Of a stretch of 9,793 nt of DNA, positions 4,692 to 9,793 are shown one piece after another. The translations under genes and the position numbers were made by a program. The stretch comes from JBDHAC01 sp039589195. GTDB taxonomy: Bacteria > Gemmatimonadota > Gemmatimonadetes > Palauibacterales > Palauibacteraceae. The stretch spans positions 1 to 9,793 of the forward strand of contig JBDHHV010000134.1 of the NCBI GenBank assembly GCA_039589195.1. The letters run 5' to 3'. Each line of letters begins with the position of its first letter. Positions within the stretch are counted from its first letter, which is position 1. Under the pieces are notes generated by a model, which made no database searches, was not told the origin of the DNA, and saw only the letters and a list, made by a program, of their open reading frames with translations.

Positions 4692-7615
4692 CCGGCGATA
4701 CGGCTGACAGGGGCCCCGAAACGGGAGTGGGACCCGGGAGCGACCCGCTGACGGCCGAACGGTTGGAGAAGATCCAGGATCTGCTGCTTGGTGCGCTGGA
4801 GATCTCAGAAGACGAGCGCGCCGGCTTCCTCTCCAAGGCCTGTGGCGGTGACGAAGCGCTCAGGCGTGAGGTCGAGTCGCTCCTTCATGCTCACTCGGTC
4901 TCCGGTCCTGTGGACCGACTGGCCGACACACTAGGCGCTCGTGTGCTCACGGAGTTCATAGAGGGCAGGGGTCTCGAAGGCGAGACCATCGGCCATTACG
5001 AGATCCGTGAGCGGCTCAGAAGGGGCGGGATGAGCCTGGTATACCGGGCTTGGGATTCCAGGTTGGAGCGAGACGTAGCACTGAAATTCTTGCCGGTCCT
5101 CCTCAGTGCGGACAGGACCAGTCGAGAGCGTTTCCTGGTCGAGGCCCAGGTAGCCGCGGGCCTCGAGCATCCCAACATCTGCACCATTCATGAAATCGGG
5201 GAAACCGAGGACGGTCGGATGTTCATCGCGATGCCCCTGTACGAGGGCTCGACGGTCCGGGCGAAGCTCGACTCCGGTCCGTTATCCGAGGAGGAAGCTC
5301 TCCTGCTCGCTCTGCAAGCGGCGAGGGGTCTCGCGAGGGCGCACGCGAGTGGGGTCATCCACCGTGACGTCAAGCCTGACAACCTCATGATCACCCATGA
5401 CGGTACGCTCAAGGTCCTCGATTTCGGAATCGCCCAGATCGAAGGTGCCGCGAGACAGACCGGGCAGACTCCCGGCACCGCCCTCTACATGTCGCCAGAG
5501 CAGGTAGCGGGCGGACAGATCGATGCGCGCACCGATCTGTGGTCGCTGGGTGTCGTTCTTTACGAGATGCTTGCCGGGCGCCGTCCCATAGAGGGCCGGA
5601 CGTTCGAGGCGGTGAAGCGAGCCATCATCGAGGAAGAGGTCAATCCACTGGCACGAGTACAGCCAGGTGTCTCTCCAGCGACCGCCGCTCTCGTTGGATC
5701 GCTCCTTCAAAAGCACCCGTCGGACCGCATCCCCTCTGCGGCCAAGCTCGAGGAGGAGGTGCGAAGGCTGCGGCGGGGTGCGGCAAAGGGCACCGCTGAG
5801 ACACGCACTCGCCGGCGGATTCTGGTCGTGGCCGGGTTGCTCGGCGCGGCGTTGCTATCGTCCGTGGGCATTTGGTCCTGGGGCGACAGGCTGTCGAGTG
5901 GGCGGGAGATGGCCGACGGCCTGGAGCCGCGATCCATCGCCGTTCTCCCGTTCAGGGATCTCACTGACGACCCCGAGAACGAGCAGCTGGTGACCGGTCT
6001 CAACTCGGTGCTCCTGACCCAGCTCCACTCCGTCGCCGATCTCACTCCGGTCTCCACGTTCTCGCTCCCGGGCGACGAGCACGACACGAAGTCGGTGACC
6101 GAGATCGCCGGGGAACTGGACGTGAGCACCGTGCTGGTGGGGAGCTTGCAGCGCGACGGCGACCGCGCCCTCTTCAGCGCCCGGCTTATCGACGGAACCA
6201 CGGGGGAGCAACTGTGGGCGGATCTCTATCAGCGGGAGCTGACGACCGAGAGCCTGTTCGCCATCCAGGTAGACATCGGACAGCGGATCGCCGACGCCCT
6301 CAGCCTGGCGAGGTCGGCTGACCAGGGCGTGCCTGTCGACGCCCCACCGACACAGAACCCTGACGCTTACGAGTACTACGTGCGGGGAAAGGCGCTCCTG
6401 ACCGACCTCTTGTCGCCACCCGGTGCGACCCGCGATGCCGAGTGGATGTTCAGGCAAGCGGTGCGGCTGGACTCGACGTTCGCGCTGGCGTGGGCAGCGC
6501 TCGCGGAGTGGCACAGCTCCGCCGCTTCCGGGGTGAACGCGCCGTCCCAATCGGTGAACCGCGTCCCGACACGAGCCGGTGCCGGGCAGTTGACGGCCGA
6601 CGTCGCGCTCGACAAGGCCGTCACCTACGGACCGGAGCTCCCGGAGACGATCAAGGCCCAGGGGTGGTACCTGTTCAACGTCGAGCGTGATCAGGATTCC
6701 GCCCTCCGACACTTCGAGGACGTCCTGGGGATGCGTCCCACCGATCCCGATCTTGTGGGAGCGATCGGCCAGATCCGGATCAGCCAGGGCCGGTGGGATG
6801 AGGGGCTGGCGAATCTGGAAAGGGCTCTGCGACTCGATCCGGGCAGTCATTGGCGGGCCGTGCTTCTCGGCCAAACGTACGCTCACCTCCGCAGGTACGA
6901 CGAGGCGGAGCGACTATACGACCGCGTTCGCGCGGCGGCTCCGAGCTATGCCGAGGCGTACATTAACCAGGCGATCGCGCGCCTCAAGCGAGACGGAGAT
7001 GTCCGCGGTGCCACCAGGGTGCTGGAGGATGCGAGCAGAAGTGTCGATCCGGGAGAGCTGATCTGGCGCTTCGCCCAGCCGGGTGCTCACTACCCGTTCA
7101 TCCGCATCCTCGTCGACTGGTTCCACGCGGGACTCGCGGACAGCGCGGTCGCGCGCCACGTTCGCTCACAGTGCGAGGGCTGCTTCTGGCACCTTCGGGC
7201 GCAAGTTGCCGAACGGGAAGGCGAGCCGGATGTGGCCCGCATCTACTACGACAGCCTTTTCCAGAGAATGGTTCCGGAGGCAGGTGCGAGACCTACTAAC
7301 TACCGTTACGCGGCTCTGGCTGCCGCGGGGTTGGGGCGGATTGAAGAAGCGAGCCGGTACCAGGATTCATCCTTGGCGACGGCCCTGGCGTCCGGTCGGA
7401 CACTGTCGAGGGAGGCCCTTTCCGCCTACCACGGTCTCGAGAGCCTGGCCGAAGTGCGTGTCCGGACCGGTGAGCACGAGGCGGCCATGGCGGCGCTCGA
7501 GCAACTTCTCTCCCATCCGGGTCTTCTCTCCGTGCAGATCCTCGAGCTCGATCCGCTCTGGGACCCCCTTCGCGAACGATCGGACTTCCAGACGCTTCTG
7601 GCTCAGTATCGCTGA
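4664..7615 (+). CDS. membrane Ser/Thr protein kinase with TolB-like and TPR domains, 983 aa
   Basis: An N-terminal helical module (about 25-85) with LLLGALEISEDERAGFL and REVESLLHAH is followed by a PknB-type kinase at about 111-370. The kinase shows Lys141 (VALKF), Glu160, HRDVKPDN (His233-Asn240), DFG (253-255) and SPEQ (from 277). A membrane helix lies at about 386-406. Then comes a TolB-like domain starting SIAVLPFRDL (424 to about 546), and TPR-type helical repeats from about 565 on, clearest at 661-790. The kinase should be cytoplasmic and the C-terminal part extracytoplasmic. The glycine loop is degenerate: LRRGGMSLVY has Arg119 and Ser124 where LGxGGMGxVY has Gly. The ATG at 4664 overlaps the sigma gene by 28 nt. 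TTG 4688, preceded by GGGAG (4675-4679) and making a TTGA overlap, is a credible alternative start. The target is unknown; the co-encoded sigma factor is an inferred candidate. Confidence 0.93.
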   Translation: MAQPGAERLTGDTADRGPETGVGPGSDPLTAERLEKIQDLLLGALEISEDERAGFLSKACGGDEALRREVESLLHAHSVSGPVDRLADTLGARVLTEFIEGRGLEGETIGHYEIRERLRRGGMSLVYRAWDSRLERDVALKFLPVLLSADRTSRERFLVEAQVAAGLEHPNICTIHEIGETEDGRMFIAMPLYEGSTVRAKLDSGPLSEEEALLLALQAARGLARAHASGVIHRDVKPDNLMITHDGTLKVLDFGIAQIEGAARQTGQTPGTALYMSPEQVAGGQIDARTDLWSLGVVLYEMLAGRRPIEGRTFEAVKRAIIEEEVNPLARVQPGVSPATAALVGSLLQKHPSDRIPSAAKLEEEVRRLRRGAAKGTAETRTRRRILVVAGLLGAALLSSVGIWSWGDRLSSGREMADGLEPRSIAVLPFRDLTDDPENEQLVTGLNSVLLTQLHSVADLTPVSTFSLPGDEHDTKSVTEIAGELDVSTVLVGSLQRDGDRALFSARLIDGTTGEQLWADLYQRELTTESLFAIQVDIGQRIADALSLARSADQGVPVDAPPTQNPDAYEYYVRGKALLTDLLSPPGATRDAEWMFRQAVRLDSTFALAWAALAEWHSSAASGVNAPSQSVNRVPTRAGAGQLTADVALDKAVTYGPELPETIKAQGWYLFNVERDQDSALRHFEDVLGMRPTDPDLVGAIGQIRISQGRWDEGLANLERALRLDPGSHWRAVLLGQTYAHLRRYDEAERLYDRVRAAAPSYAEAYINQAIARLKRDGDVRGATRVLEDASRSVDPGELIWRFAQPGAHYPFIRILVDWFHAGLADSAVARHVRSQCEGCFWHLRAQVAEREGEPDVARIYYDSLFQRMVPEAGARPTNYRYAALAAAGLGRIEEASRYQDSSLATALASGRTLSREALSAYHGLESLAEVRVRTGEHEAAMAALEQLLSHPGLLSVQILELDPLWDPLRERSDFQTLLAQYR

Positions 7616-8118
7616 GTGAGGTGCCCCCCAAGTTGGGGCCGGTCTTTATGCCACTCTCGCGACCCCCTCGCGCGCGTGAACCCGGTCTCGCGCGGGCGCG
7701 CGCGACGCTCCTCTGCCGCCTCCCTGCTATGTCTTTACGACACAACCAATTAGCGGCTCACCGACGCTCATGATCGACGGAAGGGGGGGATATCCCGACA
7801 TCCGGGACGTTGCGATCGGCCGTCCTGGGGCCTCTCAGGGGCCTTCTCGGGCATCGTGGAGTAGGGTTCCCGGGCGGAGGCGGAGCAGCTCGAGCCCGAA
7901 CGGGGCCGGGTGGGTCCAGCGGATGGAGCGACGGCCGCGGAGTGGTCGAACTCCGTCCCGGACCTCGTCCCGATCCCGGGGGCGGGCCTGCCCAGGCTTC
8001 GAGCTCCGGCCCGTGGCGTCCGCCGGAATCGTGTTGAGCCCCCCCTCTTGGAGCCTCGTCACCCGGGCCAGTGGAACGGCGGCGGAGCCGTATGCGCGGC
8101 ATCATCAGCCCGGTCTTC
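7616..8118. other. very GC-rich stretch without a convincing gene
   Basis: Several open frames exist on both strands, but all are rich in Arg, Pro, Gly and Ser, have no good ribosome-binding site, and resemble no family I know. Two hairpins lie near the kinase stop. The segment may be a decayed gene or spacer; I see no feature in it beyond the hairpins. Confidence 0.5.
7688..7705 (+). terminator. GC hairpin downstream of the kinase gene
   Basis: TCGCGCG (7688-7694) and CGCGCGA (7699-7705) form a perfect 7-bp stem with tetraloop GGCG, 73 bp after the kinase stop. There is no T-run. A shorter stem closer to the stop (CCCC 7626-7629 with GGGG 7635-7638, then TCTTT) may contribute. Either could mark the 3' end of the operon transcript. 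Confidence 0.35.
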
Positions 8119-8142
8119 TTTTTTTTCGCTTGGTTTTTTTTT
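8119..8142. repeat. paired T-tracts (T8 and T9) in GC-rich DNA
   Basis: T8 at 8119-8126 and T9 at 8134-8142 are separated by CGCTTGG. Such homopolymers are conspicuous against the surrounding composition. They could terminate plus-strand transcription, act as A-tract bending or UP-like DNA on the minus strand, or be slippage-prone sites. Confidence 0.6.
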
Positions 8143-8219
8143 GAGTGTGAGGCGAGCCAAGCGAGCGAGGCAATGGACGCTCGTCCGCCAGCCGAGGGCT
8201 GCCGGACCTGCCGCCTCAC
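8126..8219 (+). other. nested inverted repeats, possible structured RNA
   Basis: Four stems lie within about 95 bp. TCGCTTGG (8126-8133) pairs with CCAAGCGA (8157-8164). GTGAGGCG (8147-8154) pairs with CGCCTCAC (8212-8219). GGAC-GCTC-GTCC and CAGCC (8189-8193) with GGCTG (8197-8201) are local hairpins. The first two stems interleave and so could form a pseudoknot or alternative folds. It does not resemble 6S RNA, SRP RNA, tmRNA or RNase P RNA as I know them. Confidence 0.35.
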
Positions 8220-8334
8220 GGCCCTTTGTCTAGCGTACTGATCTCGTCTAAGCCGTTTCCCCACGGCATCTTATGAGGATTGTTCCTACACCCTAAACTG
8301 TAGCAGTCAATTGTCCAATAAACTGTTAATCAAG

Positions 8335-8362
8335 TGGACATATGCTCGCCCGATCTCATAAA
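8335..8362 (+). promoter_or_regulatory. candidate promoter upstream of the riboswitch
   Basis: TGGACA (8335-8340) matches -35 at 5 of 6, and CATAAA (8357-8362) matches -10 at 4 of 6, with a 16-bp spacer. It sits in a locally AT-richer stretch (about 8260-8370). TGGACA is also one arm of an inverted repeat with TGTCCA (8312-8317), so a regulator might bind here. Transcription would start about 200 nt before the aptamer, a long leader, so a nearer promoter may exist. Confidence 0.3.
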
Positions 8363-8426
8363 TGGCCATTCCTGAGAAGGTTATGGCGCGACCGAGAGCC
8401 AGCGGTTTCGGTGTTTCTTCGCCCAA

Positions 8427-8451
8427 CTACCCCAACAGGGTGAGGGGGTAG
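8427..8451 (+). promoter_or_regulatory. hairpin in the putative riboswitch leader
   Basis: CTACCCC (8427-8433) and GGGGTAG (8445-8451) form a perfect 7-bp stem around an 11-nt loop. There is no T-run, so it is a structural or regulatory element rather than a clear terminator. Confidence 0.35.
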
Positions 8452-8467
8452 GCATCAAGACTTACCT

Positions 8468-8534
8468 GCTCCGGTGCCACGCGTTCAGACCGGCAGAACC
8501 CGCCGAGAGTACTGACTGCGGTTTTCACCGGAGC
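8468..8534 (+). promoter_or_regulatory. 9-bp inverted repeat enclosing 49 nt, upstream of the aptamer
   Basis: GCTCCGGTG (8468-8476) and CACCGGAGC (8526-8534) are perfect complements. The interior holds a small CGGC/GCCG hairpin. The element ends 41 nt before the SAM-I P1 helix. If the leader is transcribed from the promoter candidate, this would be an independent folded domain. Confidence 0.35.
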
Positions 8535-8575
8535 GCGATGCCCGCCCGGCTAACATCCTCTGGCCGCCTTGGCGG

Positions 8576-8686
8576 CTTATCGAGAGTGGCGCGAGGGAAC
8601 CGGCCCTATGACCGCCCGGCAACCTGCCCAGTGTGGGTAAGGTGCCAAATCCGGCCCTGACAGCAGGCACGTCGGGGGAAGATGAG
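8576..8686 (+). promoter_or_regulatory. SAM-I (S-box) riboswitch aptamer
   Basis: The stretch matches the SAM-I core in order: CTTATC, AGAG, GAGGGA, GGCCC-ATGA, CCCGGCAACC, GGTGCCAAATCC and GATGAG. P1 is CTTATC (8576-8581) with GATGAG (8681-8686). P3 forms around ACCTGCCC and GGGTAAGGT. P4 is CCCTGAC (8655-8661) with GTCGGGG (8671-8677). This RNA binds S-adenosylmethionine and normally turns off methionine or SAM synthesis and transport genes downstream when SAM is plentiful. A perfect GCCGCC-TT-GGCGGC palindrome (8563-8576) touches the 5' end of P1. No methionine gene follows within the window, so its target is unclear. The aptamer call itself is strong. Confidence 0.9.
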
Positions 8687-8707
8687 ACAGGGCGGCTACC
8701 CACCTCT

Positions 8708-8731
8708 GGGGAGGGACTCGTTCCCTCGCCC
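8708..8731 (+). terminator. terminator-like hairpin, possible riboswitch expression platform
   Basis: GGGGAGGGA (8708-8716) pairs with TCCCTC and CCC (8722-8731) across loop CTCGT, with one bulged G at 8728. A pyrimidine-rich CTCGTCTTCC follows rather than a pure T-run. It sits 22 nt after the aptamer P1, where S-box terminators usually lie, but the weak T-run leaves open a translational or rho-dependent mechanism. Confidence 0.4.
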
Positions 8732-8821
8732 CTCGTCTTCCTCCTAGGTGTCACCAGGCAGAGCGAGCGGAGCCTCGGCTACGACAGGGCGCGAGGAGTT
8801 GTGTGGTCATGCCAGATCGGA

Positions 8822-8845
8822 TTGTGCCAAGAAGGCCTGGCACGA
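8822..8845 (+). repeat. 8-bp inverted repeat hairpin
   Basis: TTGTGCCA (8822-8829) pairs with TGGCACGA (8838-8845), including one G·U, around loop AGAAGGCC. The right arm, TGGCACGA, recurs at 8905-8912 and 8961-8968. Function unknown. Confidence 0.35.
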
Positions 8846-9149
8846 GCGAGCGCGTGTGCGCGAGGCTGAGTGGGTTCACTCCGTCCCCACATCATATGCA
8901 TGAATGGCACGACCACTGTAACTCTCTGGCCGCATGTCAATTACGCCGCGCCAAAGCAGTTGGCACGACACAGTACCTAACACGGTCCGTACGGCGACGA
9001 AGAACAGGTCGTCATGCCACGGTCTGCAGGTACTGGAGGCACCCGATCGAGGGTGCGACGTCGTTAGAGCGCGAACGCGGCCACCAAGGATGCCTCGCCG
9101 GCTCTTGGCGCCCCGGAAGACCAACACGACGACGAGGGGAGGAACCAGG

Positions 9150-9793
9150 GTGAAGAAGATCACGGACTCCAAGTTCCAAGGTGGGCGGGCCGATGATGAG
9201 GGCGGCCAGCGGACCGGCTTCGGCGACGAGCTGGAACGGTTGGTCGCTGAAAGGGAGGAGGAGCAAGCTCGTGAGCTCCTCTCCAGGGCGGATCAACTGG
9301 ACGCCGAGGTCGCTCGTCTGGGGCGCGAGGCCGACCGACTCCGCAGCCGGGACGACAAGCGGGGCGACAACGGCGCGATGCGGTTCCGGACGCTCGGCGA
9401 GCTCCTCGCCGAGCCTGAAAACCCGGAGGCAGCGGCTCTGGACGAAGAAGCTCACCGCAAATACTGGGAGGCGTATGACCTTCGAGAAGAGGCGGTGGAC
9501 CTCCTGGCTTCCAGCACGGCACGGCGCCTGATCGCCGATCGAGGTGCTGCGTTCACATACCTGGAGGAGACTCTTTCTCGAAACCTCCTCCCGGACAGGT
9601 TGGATTCGATCCTCGAGCTGCTCGAGACGGACCGGCATTCCGAAGGAGACGAGTTCGAGCTCTGGGTCACCGCCGACACCGCACGTCACCGTGGCGAATT
9701 CTGGGTTGCCGCTGAGCGTACGCTTCTGGCCTTCCTACGGCGAGCGACCCCCGAGGAGAAGCTCGAGGTTCTCGGGATCATCGAGGCACGGGT
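9150..9793 (+). CDS. coiled-coil protein of unknown function, partial (3' end outside the window)
   Basis: The frame is open to the window edge and yields 214 codons. GTG 9150 is preceded by GGAGG (9138-9142) with 7-nt spacing, which is why I prefer it to the in-frame ATG at 9090, whose upstream AAGG lies directly against the start codon. The product begins MKKITDSKFQGG and is strongly charged. Residues about 25-70 (ELERLVAEREEEQARELL, then ADQLDAEVARLGREADRL) look like a coiled coil. A helical, acidic region follows, with YWEAYDLREEAVDLLAS and LPDRLDSILELLETDRH. There is no signal peptide or membrane segment in the visible part. I do not recognise the family. It is the nearest gene downstream of the SAM-I riboswitch, about 460 bp away, but its own strong ribosome-binding site gives no sign of riboswitch control. 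Confidence 0.75.
   Translation, partial: MKKITDSKFQGGRADDEGGQRTGFGDELERLVAEREEEQARELLSRADQLDAEVARLGREADRLRSRDDKRGDNGAMRFRTLGELLAEPENPEAAALDEEAHRKYWEAYDLREEAVDLLASSTARRLIADRGAAFTYLEETLSRNLLPDRLDSILELLETDRHSEGDEFELWVTADTARHRGEFWVAAERTLLAFLRRATPEEKLEVLGIIEAR

Larger units (their letters stand above)
8690..9149. other. 460-bp gap after the riboswitch without a recognisable gene
   Basis: A methionine-pathway gene would be expected here, but no frame reads as one. One plus-strand open frame (8803-9153) is Arg/His/Cys-rich with irregular composition and no known motif. The stretch contains a terminator-like hairpin (8708-8731), a hairpin at 8822-8845, a GCCAA/TTGGC hairpin (8950-8964) and three TGGCACGA copies. 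It may be a remnant of a deleted gene or a non-coding transcript. Confidence 0.5.

Noticed and set aside
5855..6886. Minus-strand 343-codon open frame inside the kinase
   Set aside because: A mirror frame of the TolB-like/TPR region; long antisense frames are expected in GC-rich genes.
7758..8264. Minus-strand 168-codon frame with Lys runs (KKNQAKKKK)
   Set aside because: The Lys run is just the T-tracts read in reverse; the rest is Pro/Arg/Gly low-complexity with no ribosome-binding site or known motif.
8905..8980. Sigma54 promoters suggested by TTGGCACG-like sequences
   Set aside because: None of the three copies has a TTGCA-like -12 element at the required spacing.
8803..9153. Plus-strand 116-codon frame after the riboswitch
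   Set aside because: Composition rich in Arg, His and Cys, no methionine-pathway motif and no ribosome-binding site; not supportable as the riboswitch target.
9012..9689. Minus-strand 225-codon open frame
   Set aside because: It is antisense to the coiled-coil gene starting at 9150, which has GGAGG at proper spacing and better codon pattern.

Overview
The window is GC-rich bacterial chromosome. The best taxonomic hint is an ECF sigma factor of the TIGR02999 ('Acidobacteriales/Planctomycetes') type overlapping a large kinase-TolB-like-TPR protein. With a TonB-like protein and a Cys-rich lipoprotein, this suggests a Gram-negative lineage such as Gemmatimonadota or Acidobacteriota. The assignment is an inference from gene families remembered, not from a search. 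No CRISPR array, insertion sequence, integrase or rRNA was found.

Layout. Bases 1-220 hold structured non-coding DNA (hairpins and a palindrome). An uncharacterised protein (221-892, +) is followed by a GDSL/SGNH-type hydrolase (892-1641, +) across a TGATG stop-start overlap, so the two look like a coupled operon. Next, at 1704-1777, lies a tRNA-Pro-like element with an unusual AGG anticodon and several degenerate positions, followed by a clean intrinsic terminator (1785-1809). On the minus strand are a TonB-like membrane protein (1984-2838) and a secreted lipoprotein (3270-3941). The 431-bp gap between them carries three GTCAC repeats at an exact 11-bp period, which look like a tandem operator. 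The first codons of the TonB-like gene are three 21-bp repeats, each opening with ATG.

Divergent from the lipoprotein, a good sigma70-type promoter (4023-4051) drives an ECF sigma factor (4104-4691, +). It overlaps a 983-residue Ser/Thr kinase gene (4664-7615, +). The likely logic is a membrane kinase whose extracytoplasmic TolB-like/TPR part senses or scaffolds and whose output may reach the co-encoded sigma factor. The kinase keeps its catalytic residues but has a degenerate glycine loop.

From 7616 to 9149 I see about 1.5 kb with no convincing protein gene. It holds strong hairpins, two long T-tracts, a structured stretch (8126-8219), a candidate promoter (8335-8362), and a clear SAM-I (S-box) riboswitch aptamer (8576-8686). 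No recognisable methionine-metabolism gene follows the riboswitch. The next gene, a coiled-coil protein of unknown function starting at GTG 9150, is about 460 bp downstream and runs off the window. This orphan riboswitch and the AGG tRNA-Pro-like element are the most unusual items here. I do not see a convincing new multi-gene system.
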